From NCBI RefSeq assembly GCF_001649575.2, contig NC_051433.1:19193101-19257100 (forward strand): a DNA stretch of 64,000 bases, given 5' to 3'. Source of the stretch: Kryptolebias marmoratus. Taxonomy: Eukaryota > Chordata > Actinopteri > Cyprinodontiformes > Rivulidae. The notes under the pieces were generated by a model. The model made no database searches. It worked only from the letters and a program-made list of their open reading frames with translations, and was not told the origin of the DNA. Positions 36,116-64,000 of this stretch are shown one piece after another. The number at the start of each line of letters is the position of its first letter. Position 1 is the stretch's first letter. Both the position numbers and the translations under genes were made by a program.

Positions 36116-37130
36116 CAGCCCCTGGCAAAAACAAAAATAAATACAGAATCACTCAAATTATGTTATCACTCTGTAATTTGCAGTTCTGAAACAAACACAT
36201 GCATCAAGTTTAAATCTGCAAATTAGTCTGGAGTTAAATAAAAGAGCCTCACACCTTGGAGAGCTGCTTCACAAAGCGGGCTGACATGAAATCATGGCTC
36301 CAACACCAGAGATGTCAGGAGAGGATTATGAAACTTCTCAGAGGAGGTAAATCATCGGTCAGCCGCGTCTAAAATTTGGACCAAGCACAAACAAAATGGG
36401 AAGGTTGTATACAAAGGAAGCCGTGAAAAACAGAAAATGCACAAGAAATACCAAACTAGAGCCATCATTAACACCCAAACAGAAAGGACAAGAGAAAAAG
36501 AAAAGTCATCATGGACTGTAGGTGACTGGATGAAAGTGTCATGTCAGCGAAACACAGGAGACAGTTGTTACATCTTCAATAAATGACAAAGTCTATGTTG
36601 TAATTTTGGACACTTTTCTTGCATCAGCAGGAAGGATGTTTAGTGATGATTTCATTTTTCAAGATGATGATTCATCTTGCCATGGGGCAAAGGATGTAAA
36701 AGGTTCCTTTAAGACATATAATGTCAACAGCATGGATCTCACTCCAGCTGAAAATCTCTGGTGGAAATTGAAGAAAATGGTCGATGACAATTCTCCGACC
36801 TGTAAAGCTGATCTGACAACAGCAATAGTGACGGCTGGAGCCAGATTGATGAACTGTCTTAATTTAGGGCGATGTCTCAGAGAGTTCAAGTTGTTGTGGT
36901 TTTCTCACGAGTTCATCATTTTTCCTCTACTAGATCTAAAAAAAGCAACTGACTAAACAGTAATTATATTTCTTTCCCTTTTTTTATTGTTTCTTGATGC
37001 CAGACGATTTGAAATTTTGACAAATTATAGTTTGATGGCTCGTCTGTGATTTATTTATTTATACAAAGTGCAACAACTAAAAGAACATCCTTCTAGAGGG
37101 GCGGTTCCATCATTGTTGTCAGATGTTGTA
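36116..37130 (+). mobile_element. Decayed Tc1/mariner-type transposon
   Basis: The left end is CAGCCCCTGGCAAAAAC. The right end (near 37115-37130, before TATAA) looks like its degraded inverse. Inside is a broken Tc1-like transposase: one frame at about 36606-36890 reads FQDDDSSCHGAKD then LTPAENLWWKLKKMV, around the second and third acidic residues of the catalytic triad. Upstream, stop codons and frame changes interrupt the remaining protein. It is about 1.0 kb against 1.3-1.7 kb for intact elements, so it is deleted and inactive. Confidence 0.75.
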
Positions 37131-40100
37131 TAACTCAAACCTGAGTGAAAACAGCCAAAATCAAGAATAAATGTAGAACTATATGACTGACTATCCCAGC
37201 AAACGCAAATAAAAATCAAAATTAAATCTGGCAATTACTAATCAGTAGATGTAGCATAAATCAATATTTCCAATTTAATTCCTAGCTACAATCATTTAGC
37301 GTCACTATCCCCATTTACTGAATTTGTTCTCTAATTTCCTCTTATATTTTTTTAACCTTTCCTTTTTTCTATACTTATTTCCAAACAGCTACTAATTTAG
37401 GCCTTATATTTTCATTTTCCTTATGTTTATTTATTGCATTTCTTCTTATTGCATTTCCTTCTCTGACATTCTCCCTGTTTTTTTAACATTTCTGTCTCTG
37501 CGCACACCAAGTCCATCACTAAAAGATATAGCTTTTTTTTTTTTAAAACCCTAAATAAGTTACAGTAACTTTTTGAGGCTAAATGTAAAAAAAGTCAGTT
37601 TATTTTTCTGCAAGAGACAGACAAACCCGAGAGACAAGGATCCTCCTCACAGAACATAGGTCTGAAAACAGATAAGAAACGTGCAGGTTGTCAAGAAAAC
37701 TCCTCAAATGTGGTGCACAGAGGGACTTCACAGGAAAGGCTCACCAGGTGAATGTTAAGTGGACAAGAAAGGAACACCTCTGTATCTGTATCTCTAAGTC
37801 ACTGGCAGAGATAAAAGTCTTGGGACTAAAAATAGAGGTATTTTTTCTCACTTTTAGATTAAAAAATAGAAGTTTCAGACATTGTTCCAAAACCACAAGC
37901 GGCTAACTGAGTGAGAAGAGATTAGGAGCTCAGACAATGAAAAATGCAGAAGTTCATATGAGTTGTGTCCAGATAAACCAACTTTTTTAGTTTACCATTC
38001 GGAGCTGAAGCAGCAGCTTCTAAAGCACAGAATGGAGGATCATGATGTGAGAGCAGAGAGCCGAGCCAGAGGAAGTCCGCATCGTGTTTGTTAGTTTTAC
38101 TCGCACCACTCTGTAACAGAGACTTCACTCAGCTACAGCTTACATTTATACTGTGGACCACTGCATAAGAGCAGATTAAATGATGATATAATTGGACAAA
38201 CCTGAGCGTTTTGCAGGTTTTCTGCTGTCGTGTTTCGACCTGGAGTCAAACAGCACATGTTGTAAAGCGCCACATGGTGGCAGGAGCTCGACCAAAAAAG
38301 TAATCAGATCTGATTTTGCACAGACATTTTACAAGATTGGGATCTTTCATAAATTAAAAAAATTAAAAATAAGGAATGAAAACATTGTTCTGGACAAAAA
38401 AAGGAAAAAAAAAAAACAAATGCACAAAATCCTTATCATACTTTTAAAAGGTTTTGTAGTTCTGTGAAAGTTGATTCAGCATTCAAACTAGTTTTCCTGT
38501 CTTTTGGAGTTTTTTTCTGTACTTTTTTGTTATTTAACTACTTCTGGATACTTCGTGCTGTTTATCTGAATATAAATATTTCATATTTACAAATATTTCC
38601 CCAAAGAAATACATTGAGATCTCAATACTTTCTTTAAAAACACTGTTCTCTTTAAAATGTCCTTCCACAACAAGCTCTATTTCTTTCTTCTTATGTTGCT
38701 ATTAGCTTTTAGCTATTATTCTGAGACTTTTAGCTACATATTTGTTATTTTTAGCTTTTAACTACCCTTTGCTGCATTTAGTTTTTTAGCTAGTCTTATG
38801 CTAAATTTAACTTTGAGCTGGCATTTTGCTAATTTTAGCTTTCATTTAGTGTTTTGCTTCTTTTAACTTTTAGCTAATGTATTTTTGCTTTTGCTTATAA
38901 CTAGCATTCTGCTTTTACTTTCACTTTCAGTCAGTGTTTCGCTTATTTTGAGCTTCAACAACTTCAGTACATTCCAGCTCTCACTTTGCATTTCCACATA
39001 AAGTGCCATTTCTCCTGTACCTAAAATAAGCCCGGTCAAACTCAACATTTGACTCTAAAGTAGAAAAGTTAAAGCAGCCTTCAGGTTGCTTCAACATGTA
39101 TAACTATACTGGAGCGATGCTCGTTTTTTGTTACAATGAGCTTTAATCTGTTGGTTTTATTAATATGTAAAAAGATGAAACATTTCAAACAAACTCAAAC
39201 TGACTCCACTTCTCATCGGCTGTTTTCAGTTCTGTGTTTTCTTCTAATAGATTGCCTATCAATCAGTTTGACTCATTACCAACATATTGTACATGTACTA
39301 TTTGAATTAAAAAAAACAAGTTTGTATAAAATAAAGTCTAGATATTAGACTTTTGTACAAAATATCCATTTATATCTATTTTGCTCAAACAAAATTTAAG
39401 TAAAAACAGTCAAACAAACAAATGAAGATGCTGCAGACGCAGACAAACAATTATTTCCAACTTTCTCCACGTAACTAAAGGGAGCCGTGTTTGAATAGAC
39501 TCACTCAGCAAAAACTGAACGTTTTACTGGAAAATTGACCCATTATTCCTCGTGGATGGAGCTAACCGCAGTGCCACTTAGCCACTGCATTAATGCTCAG
39601 TAAGAAGCCTTTAAGTGCACCATCAGCACGCTTTATAAGCTCCTTCTGAGAAAAGATTACTGTGATATTAAAGGTCGAGATGTTCAGAAGCACCAATATG
39701 GTTCCAACAGGTTTTTTAATTACTTTTATCTGGTCTTCATGAGATTTTCACAAACTGCTCATAACCTTTCCAGATTGGGACAAATACAAATGAATTTCTC
39801 TTTTTTTTATTTCTTGCAAGGCAAAGACCCGTGACCCACTGAAAACAGGTCTGCGACCCACTTTTGGGTCACGACCCACCGAAGAGAATCACTATTGTAG
39901 CGGATGGCTCACTCAGGTTTACTCCTGCAAACTTTAATAAGATATATTGATTAAAAATGATCAACTGGACCTTCAGTGGTCAGTTTACCTGAAGGATTTA
40001 TAAACGTTTTGCTCTCTGTATGTTCAGAAACACACGATGCTCTTTATTTTTAAATTTCCTTCAGTATCATCAGCAACAAGTCGATCATCTGTCGGCCTTT

Positions 40101-40799
40101 TGGTTCTGTCCTTGAACTCTGTGCATGCAGTAAGTTAAGTTAAATAAAGTGCTTTCTCTCCTTTGGTGTCAAAATTCCTCTTTTCTTAATTCATACAGGT
40201 TTATATTTCAGCATAACCACATCAGACTGATCCGGTCATCTGACAGGCACATCCACCCTGCAGAGGTTAAATGTGATCCTGTGGAGCCGGGCCTCCCCAC
40301 CCCGCCCTGACACTCCAGCCGGAACAATCAGAGATTTTCACCCTCCCCGCGCCACAAAGTCAAGGTCTGGCGAGCGCAAGATAGGTGAAGGTGGTGAGGA
40401 TTACTCGGCGCCATTGTTTTGGGAGCCGGCCGCCTATATGACTCCACAGTATAGCGTTACCTTCCTCACATTTACACAACAGAGCTTTGTCTCAGTAAAT
40501 CCCTGCATCTCGGCAGGCAAATATATGCATGCGCAAACTGAGCACACCCACAAATCTTTTAACTTTTTTTCTTTTTGGTGCAACTCTGGTTACAAGTATT
40601 GCCTGGATTGAGCTCTTGGGGATTATAGAGGAGCGGTAATCACACCTCTGCTGTCCTGAAACGCACACTTGTATTGAAAACCCTGGGATTAAAACAACCT
40701 CTGATAAAGCCTATGAAAAATGTGAGCACTGCTTTGTTTCCGTGTCATCTTTCCTGTGTCTCGTCAAAGAAAGCAGGCTGGTAACCCTTTTTAAAAACG
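37131..40799. other. Intergenic region between pxn and myl2
   Basis: Mostly AT-rich and featureless, including a run of TTAGCTTTTAGCTA-like words at 38700-38900. A fragment at about 39830-39890 (GTGACCCACTGAAAACAGGT, GGGTCACGACCCACCG) looks like a common fish repeat. The GC-rich block 40270-40450 (with GCCGCCTATATGACTCC) is a candidate regulatory element. No gene seen. Confidence 0.45.
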
Positions 40800-40805
40800 T
40801 TTATT
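40800..40805 (-). terminator. myl2: Poly(A) signal of myl2
   Basis: AATAAA on the minus strand (TTTATT as shown), about 300 bp after the myl2 stop codon, implying a short 3' UTR typical of abundant muscle mRNAs. Confidence 0.6.
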
Positions 40806-41103
40806 AGACATACATACATCTAATAAGAAGAAGTGAGTAACTTTGGGTGTACAAATTGATGAGGAATATCTATTTAACTTGTCTCTGTTGTCTGTGGAAA
40901 TATATGAGAAACAAAACAGAAAGGGAGCAAGAGAGCTTAATAATACCTTAAATAAAACGTTTTGTCAGGATTCTGCTGTGGTCTCATCGTGCAAAAACCA
41001 TGACTTTAACATAAGAGCTGAGTAGACAGTTTGGATTTTGTTCACGGCTCTTTTTCAAGAGGCAGACTTTCTATTTGACGACAACACGAGCGATAAAAAC
41101 GCT

Positions 41104-42940
41104 TCACTCTTGGTCCTTTTCCTCTCCGTGGGTGATGATATGAACCAGGTTCTTGTAGTCTAGGTTTCCTGCCACATCAGGGGGGAAGGCAGTAAACATC
41201 TGCTCCATCTAGCCAACGGAAAAAGAAAAAAAAAGGCAGACAGCACACACAGAAACACCAAATTACTCAGCCTGCACAACAAGGGTAGAGTGATTCACCG
41301 TTTCTTTCTTCTTCTTTTTTTTTCTAGTTCTTGCACAAAAATGTGTCTGACGTGGAAGCGACCGGCCATCACGGTGCCGTTCATCCTTGTGTTTTTCAGG
41401 CTCGCCCACGTGCACGGCGCAGTCTGTAATAATGACGATAATTAGCGCAAAAACACCAGCGTACCTCTTCGGCGGAGAACCGGTCGGCCTGCGTCGTTAG
41501 CATCTGTGTCACACTGGAAAGGGGAAAGAAAAGGAGGTTTCGCTGAGAAGAACGAGCGCAGTTACTGCGAGGGAACTGCGATGAGTTTGAATCCCGTCAC
41601 TTACTAGTCCTTCTTCAGCACGCCTTTCCCTTCGGGGTCAAAGACCTTAAACGCGTTGAGGATGGTCTCCTCTGGATCAGCACCTGGACACATCGAAGCA
41701 GCCGTAACTCCTCTTCGGTGGCATATTTAAAACAAGCTTGCGTCGTTTGTTGAGGTGTTTCATGGCCTTACCTTTCAGTTTCTCTCCGAACATGGTGAGG
41801 AAGACTGTGAAGTTGATCGGACCAGGAGCTTCTTTGAGCATGTCGTCAATCTCTTCCTGCTTCACATTCAGACGCCCTGTTGCCCCAAACACACACACAC
41901 ACAGAAGCACAAATGAAACCTCAAGGACGACGATCTCCAAGACATCTGAGCGCTGATGTCAACATACCCAGAGCAGCGAAAGTGTCCCTCAGGTCGTTCT
42001 TGTCGATGAAGCCGTCTCTGTTCTGGTCCATGATGGTGAAGGCCTGCCATCCGAGCACAGGGAAGGCTTCGTGAGTGACATTTTGGATGAAAACGCAAAG
42101 CAGCCAAGAACAATCTTCTGTCCTTGATATCTTTCTTTTTATGCATGGTGTTTATGGATGGACACAGTTAAGTATTTATAACCCGTAAGCCCTCACCCCC
42201 CTTCACGGATTCTATCTGGCATCCAGGGCGCACCCAGCAGTTCATTTGTGGCTTAATCACTGATTACACGGTCCGAATGTCTGGGCACCACCGACCTTCA
42301 TACCAACATGCCACACGCTTCGCTGTCGTCAAGCCAGCGGCATGAAAATAGACAGGTGCTACGGCCGCGAACAATGGAAATAGAAAGACAAGGAGGGGAA
42401 GCAGCCGGACACCTTACTCTGTGCATCAGTACAGAAACACTCGGGTCTCCGTTCTCAACACGGCCAACATCATTTCTACTTTACTTAACGTCTGAGCCAA
42501 TGTTGACCCAGTGGGGTAAACCCAAAACAAGCTCTCACCTCTTTGAACTCCTGAATCTGGGCCTGTTCGAACATGGAGAACACGTTGGAGTTGGCTCCCT
42601 CTGCTGTCCTCTTCTTGGCTTTTTTGGGGGCCTTTAAGCACAAACGAATGAGTGCGAGACACAATCACGATGCTATTTATGGTCATTCTGTTTCGTGGAT
42701 AAAAGTTTTGAGACATTAAGGTAGTAGCTGTTACAAAACTACCACCAACTTTTTGTTATTGACAAAAAAAAGGGGACATATTTATGCATTTTGCAAGATT
42801 ATACGAAATTTCATTTTTATTTTATTATTTTTTTCTGACAGCTGTCCAAATCCAGAACATCATCTCTAAAGCTGAGAAAACACTCCCGGTCCTTGCTTTA
42901 GCAAACATCTCACACACACACACACAAACCAACTTACCAT
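41104..42940 (-). CDS. myl2: Myosin regulatory light chain 2, cardiac/slow type (complete)
   Basis: This light chain binds the neck of sarcomeric myosin heavy chain, where its phosphorylation tunes contraction. Seven coding exons are 42938-42940 (ATG only), 42539-42631, 41968-42043, 41772-41876, 41605-41683, 41465-41513 and 41104-41208. They total 510 nt and encode 169 aa plus the stop. The N-terminus [20 protein letters not shown] holds the kinase-target serine. The first EF-hand, [13 protein letters not shown], keeps its divalent-ion ligands. [18 protein letters not shown] and [17 protein letters not shown] follow. The sequence is closer to MYL2 than to fast-muscle MYLPF (NLVHIITHG rather than NICYVITHG), though the tail KDQE is MYLPF-like. 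I cannot tell which teleost duplicate it is. Adjacent pxn and cit are on the same strand but independent. Confidence 0.93.
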
Positions 42941-43060
42941 GGCTGAGCAGCTGGGATGGCAGACCAACAATGGAGCCAGTGAACAATGGGGGAGACTGTG
43001 GGTGGCCTTTTTGTAGCCCCCCAGCTCCAGCTCCACTGGACGATATTTATAAACTATGTC
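42941..43060 (-). promoter_or_regulatory. myl2: myl2 leader and TATA-box promoter
   Basis: On the minus strand TTTATAAATA lies at 43044-43053, about 105 bp before the start codon, so transcription should start near 43015-43025. The motif is also close to a MEF2 site. CTACAAAAAGG just downstream resembles a weak CArG box, and CAGCTG (E-box) lies near the start codon. This is typical of a strong muscle promoter. Site functions are inferred. Confidence 0.6.
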
Positions 43061-43141
43061 CTCTTTAGGAAGTGACAGGTAAATGATGCTTCATAAAGCA
43101 CTTATAGTTCTGTATGCTTATGAAGAAGAAGGGGGGGAAAG

Positions 43142-43172
<31 letters not shown>

Positions 43173-43787
43173 CCTCAGCAGTAACACTGGAGAGTAATAA
43201 CAGGTCAGGAGTACCAAGAACAGACTGAAGGTTAAAGCTCATTCAGACTGTCTGAACTACAGACAGCAGTGACTTTTCAGGTCTAAATTGGTGCAAATGT
43301 ACAAACCAGAGGCAGAGAATGACAGTAGGCCTTTTGTCCTAATAATAAGTTTTAAAATCAGCGCCAAAGAGAAAATGTGTGTTATCGGTAGAAACAATGT
43401 GTGATAAATAGAAGCTCATCTGAGGAAAAGATCTGCTCGCCTGCAGTTGTGAAGACCTGAGCCTACAAAGCCCGCATTACTGCAATTAGCTCCCGATGTC
43501 GCAGGCTCTTAGCAACAATATCATAATCAGCTCCTAATTTGATGTTCTGCTCTGCGAGCCGATCATTTCTCGCTCCCATCCGATAAAAAGGATGAGAGCG
43601 CCTGAAAATCACCAGCTCATTACGTGTAATTTAGTGACCTGTCAGGACCGAGTTGGAGCCAAACTTGCTCGCATTTCTCATCAGGTTCTTCAAATCACTG
43701 GCGTGGGCTCGGCTGTCCCTTTGCAAAGTCACATTATAGTGTGACACAGCCTGCACAGTGTGCTCTGAATGCGAGGAGCTTATAAAG
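43061..43787. other. Upstream flank of myl2
   Basis: Contains an alternating (GC)n(AC)n tract at 43141-43172 with Z-DNA potential, and otherwise unremarkable sequence. It may include proximal myl2 control elements I cannot resolve. Confidence 0.45.
43141..43172. repeat. (GC)5(AC)n microsatellite
   Basis: Pure alternating purine-pyrimidine tract about 260 bp upstream of myl2 exon 1. Confidence 0.9.
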
Positions 43788-43984
43788 CAGGGGTATGCAA
43801 CCCTGGTCCTGGAGGACCACTATCCTGCATGTTTTACTTGTTTCTCTGCTCCAACACACCTGATTTGAATCAGTGTGTCATTAACAGGCTTCTGCAGAAC
43901 ATGAAGAGATGATTTAAACATTGAATCAGGTGTGTTGGAGCAGAGAAACAAGGAAAAATGCAGGATAGTGGCTCTTTACCCCTG
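43788..43984. mobile_element. Palindromic hAT-type MITE, copy 2
   Basis: It has the same inverted-repeat core as 3289-3502 (CTCCAACACACCTGATT and its complement). The right arm is shortened, ending GGCTCTTTACCCCTG. Flanks ttataaag / ttatacag agree at 7 of 8 positions, a convincing hAT target duplication. Confidence 0.85.
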
Positions 43985-44084
43985 TTATACAGGTAGACAT
44001 ATATGCTGTTCAGGGTTGATTAAGTGTTTTGTGTCAGTAAAGCTGATTTAAATCTGTTTTATGTTGGTTATTGTTGATGAGATG

Positions 44085-44350
44085 TACATCCAATGATTAC
44101 TTTCTGAAAGTTTCATTAAAATCCATCCAGAGGTTCTCGAGGTATTTGGCTAACAAACATTTAAAGTTGAAGTTTTAGGCAAAATGAATGTGTTGCGAGT
44201 CCTTCTCAGCTACAACCACGCCAAGTTTTACAACAATATCCGTAAACGTGACTGAGTTGCAGCCATTTTTGTGTTTCCCATGGTCAGTTGGCTGTGGCGG
44301 CCATCTTGAACGTGGCTGGCTCCAAAGGTTAATCAGTTCTAGAGGTACAG
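44085..44350 (-). repeat. Dispersed repeat copy upstream of myl2
   Basis: It contains ATGATTACTTTCTGAAAGTT, ATCCAGAGGTTCTCGAGGTA and TGTGGCGGCCATCTTGAACG, followed by AAAGGTTAATCAGTT. This order is inverted relative to 33140-33840. Confidence 0.6.
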
Positions 44351-44640
44351 CTAATGATTATTTCCACACACGGGCGATAACAACGACAGGTAGTCGTTCT
44401 CGAAGACACCGCTGTTAGCGCCGCGGAGCATTTGAGACAAAGCTTACGGATGTCAACAGCACGAGGGCGCGACATACTGAAGTGCGCCCCTGGCTGACCC
44501 CCCGAACACATCCTTACAACGTGCCACGTCTCGAGGCTCCATTAACAGGTCATCGGGTGACACTTGTGGCTCCCCGCTCAAGAGAAGCGTCAGCGGGTGA
44601 AAATGAGCTAAACGGGGCCGAGGGTGGGAGGTGAGACCAC

Positions 44641-44667
44641 AGGTGTGTGTGTATGTGTGTGTGTGTG

Positions 44668-44699
<32 letters not shown>

Positions 44700-44925
44700 N
44701 CAACAGATCCATGTTTTCACCTCTCATCCATTTCCTCCGTCTTGTTCCAGTAGCCCATTTTTCATCAGGGTGCTCTGGTTCCCCAGCACCTGACGCAGAC
44801 CTTGTTTGGTCTGTGATTCATATTTATCTCTTTCATGGTATTGAGGTAGGCAGTAACTCAAAGGGTCTTGCCTAGGGACCCAGACTGGATAGCTCAATTT
44901 CACTGTTGTATCTTTGCCCCGGCCT

Positions 44926-45016
<91 letters not shown>
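44641..45016. repeat. (TG)n/(TA)n microsatellite cluster
   Basis: A TG-rich tract (44643-44667) passes into (TA)n at 44671-44699, ending in a single N at 44700. A second (TA)n tract of about 90 bp spans 44927-45016. Between them lie about 230 bp of unassigned unique-looking sequence. Confidence 0.9.
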
Positions 45017-45019
<3 letters not shown>

Positions 45020-45217
45020 AGTCGGGCCTCTTGCTGTCAAACACACTCCTCTTGGATGAACGTACAGCAGCTGCCGAGGGTGTCATCTCACAACACTGTG
45101 TGTACAAGGAGGTCAGAATTAGACGAGTTATTGTTGACCAAACACACAGACAGAAACTTCTCTTCTTCTTCTTCTGGCCCCTCCCGGATGTGAGCAGCCG
45201 CTGCGGCTACCGTGCCT

Positions 45218-45274
45218 GGAATGGCAGGCCATTGTCCCACTGTCTGCACGCTGCGTTCAGACGCCTAAAAATAG
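45218..45274. promoter_or_regulatory. Candidate muscle enhancer: MCAT and MEF2 sites
   Basis: GGAATG at 45218-45223 is an MCAT/TEAD site on the minus strand, and CTAAAAATAG at 45265-45274 is a perfect MEF2 consensus. They lie about 2.2 kb upstream of myl2 in a GC-richer island (45180-45370) surrounded by repeats. The enhancer call is inference. Confidence 0.4.
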
Positions 45275-45379
45275 GCCCGCCTTTTGGAACACGACGAACA
45301 GGGGCAAATCGCCATTTCGCTGGCAGTCTTGGGAGTCTGGAAACGGGAGAAAGCGGCCTCGAACGCGACCTTACGGAGA

Positions 45380-47402
45380 GAAGATGAGGAAGAGTTTTGA
45401 GTTCTTTGTGTAAAGTTTCTAATAACTCAAGCAAAAACACAAAAGGCACAAATTAGAAGTGAAAGACAATGATTATAATATTTAATATTCTGTGACAAAA
45501 TCTCTATGGGGAACGCTAATTAAACATTTGTTAGAAGACATCAAAGTCATATCCAGCATAAGAGCATTATAATCAGGATGATGAAAAGCATAAAGACATG
45601 TAAAAAATAGAAAAATAAAATTAAAATGATGGATAAACCCTTTTGTACAGAGTCCTATAAGAACCAGCTGAACTTGTGTGCAATTTGTTGCATTTCCTCT
45701 TGACATTTTAAAACCCAGTAAATCAGTTTCATCTGCTTTACTTTAGTACATTCAGGAAGTTAATTGTTAGTCAAAAAAAAAATAGCGGAAAAGATTTTCC
45801 TACTGAACGCAATAATGTTGATAGACACACGGGGCAAGTTCAAGTGAGGTACTTTCATTTGAAAGAAACATGATCAAAATACTAAAAAATATTCTGTTTT
45901 GATAAATCGAACGAAGGTAATCAGAAATAAACCTTTGGGTTAAATTAACCAAGTAAATGTGTGGAATTTGGATCGTTTTCAGATCAGACTAAGTCGCCGT
46001 AAATGTCAACAAAAAAAAGGAGGGGATTTAGTAAATATTGGCGAATTCTCCAAGCAGATAGTTAAAGAAAGAGGTGATCATTCGTGTGTTTTTTTGTTGT
46101 TCCACTGTGCAAGTAAACTAGAACCCACTGAGGCAGAAGCAGGAGACGACACTTCGTTTCATTTCAGATATACATATCCATGCCATTTACGAATCAGGAC
46201 GGGGGGAGAAAAATAAAAAAAAATTAAATAAAATCATCTTCACCTTTAACATCTCCGGGTTATATACAACAGTAAGGGACACTGTACAAAAAGAAATGCT
46301 CAAACACTATGTCGTAAGCTTCGGACATGATTTTTCTTTCCCCCCCACATTCCTTCATATAGTTCAGCACTGAGGTTTTGCCTTTTGACAAATGGGTGTG
46401 CATACACAAGTTTGACCCAGATACAATCACTCACTTGATAAAGACGCTAGGACATGTTAAAAGAATACTCATTGGACATTCAAGAGGACACTTTATCACT
46501 TTGTTCTTTAACAAAAATAGACACGGCTTTTCCAGCCTTGAAATTCCCTCTCAGTAAATATATATAAAATTATGTCTCGTCTATTTACACTTAGATTGTG
46601 ATCTGAAGGATTAGAAAGATGCTGCTCCGTTGCTGCTGGGGATTGTGGGTAGTGCACTTTTAGTGTCAAGCTATAAAGGGCAGGCAGACGAAGGTGAGCT
46701 TGCGTGTGGTTCTGTGGAGCGGCTCGGTCGAGAAAGGCCCGTTTAGATTAATTTTTACTCCATAGGTTTTGTCCTCCTGCTGACAGACGGCCGAGCTGAA
46801 AGTGATTGTAATTAGCCGACGCTGATTGTGAGGTGACGTGTCGTCGCAGGGCAGGAAACAGAGGCGGCCTGCTACACATCTGTCCTGATCTGTAGCTACT
46901 GTGGACAGAGTTCTTTGTTTTGTGTGAAACTGAGCCCACTTGTGTTAATGCTACTGTCGATCAGTCTCAACCACCCTTCAGAAGTGACTAAATATTTAGA
47001 CATGACTGAAAAATAAAGTTTCTATGGCTGTGCTTATCTCTTCTAGTGTCCATTGTTTAAGGTGAACTGAACTCAGATTTGGATCTAATTGCTAATCCCC
47101 ATTTGGAGCACCTGCTAAAATCATCACAAAATCCCTGCTCAGGTGGTCAATATGGCATTTTGTCGATCTTTATTGAAAAAAAAACAAAAAACAAAAAACA
47201 AAAAACCCTAATCTGCATGACTTCTCTTTAATTTTCTGAAAGCTACAGTTGTTTTCTTGTGAGGGTCTTCAATTTGAGAACAGATGTGGCAGTGTTTTAT
47301 TACGAGTTGGTAACATTCTCACTGATTCTCTGCTCCTGCTTTTCTCTTTGCAAAGATGAATTTCTCTGTCCGTGATGAATGGGTGTGTAGCTCCGCGGCC
47401 TC
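45380..47402 (-). other. cit: Probable cit 3' UTR and downstream flank
   Basis: AT-rich, without coding exons. Minus-strand AATAAA signals occur near 47298 and 47169, so the cit 3' UTR may end within 250 bp of the stop, or further left if those are skipped. Nothing else is recognisable. Confidence 0.4.

Positions 47403-64000
<16,598 letters not shown>

Noticed and set aside
36606..36956. A 116-residue plus-strand gene
   Set aside because: It is the residue of a broken Tc1-like transposase; upstream parts contain stops and shifts.
41677..41940. Extension of myl2 exon 4 into a signal-peptide-like start
   Set aside because: The start lies in the intron; the acceptor at 41876 and homology place the exon at 41772-41876.
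44906..45387. Frames rich in alternating Tyr-Ile
   Set aside because: They are translations of the (TA)n microsatellite.

Overview
The window is vertebrate nuclear DNA and almost certainly from a ray-finned (probably percomorph) fish. It is AT-rich with multi-exon GT-AG genes and abundant small fish-type DNA transposons. Its proteins align exon by exon with human RPLP0, PXN, MYL2 and CIT, but with fish-like differences. I read exon borders by eye. The reading phases close across every junction of pxn, myl2 and cit, which is strong internal support.

Layout, left to right. (1) 1-1520: the 5' half of rplp0 (ribosomal protein P0) on the minus strand, running off the left edge. Two of its introns each carry a related H/ACA-snoRNA-like element. 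(2) 1490-1757: a compact divergent promoter with two CCAAT boxes and a 5'TOP start for rplp0. (3) 1758-3041 (+): an intronless F-box/leucine-rich protein gene that I cannot name. (4) 7272-about 36080 (-): the whole of paxillin (pxn), 14 coding exons. It has a 17.8-kb first intron, three in-phase cassette exons rich in Ser-Pro, and an assembly gap. (5) 40800-43060 (-): a complete cardiac/slow-type myosin regulatory light chain gene, myl2. (6) 47403-64000 (-): the C-terminal two-thirds of citron kinase (cit), with coiled coil, C1, PH, CNH and a PDZ-binding tail. The kinase domain lies beyond the right edge.

The spaces hold interspersed repeats: two copies of a palindromic hAT-type MITE with 8-bp target duplications, two copies of a second long-TIR MITE, a decayed Tc1-like transposon, a tRNA-like SINE head, a dispersed repeat family in both orientations, and long TA microsatellites.

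The genes do not form one pathway, although pxn, cit and myl2 all serve adhesion and actomyosin contraction. Their proximity reflects an old syntenic block (RPLP0, PXN and CIT are close together in human). I see no prokaryotic-type system. The most interesting items are a 24-nt cit microexon encoding a PP1-type RVxF motif, the intronic snoRNA pair in rplp0, the tandem pxn cassette exons, and the expanded SPGR repeats at the citron C-terminus.
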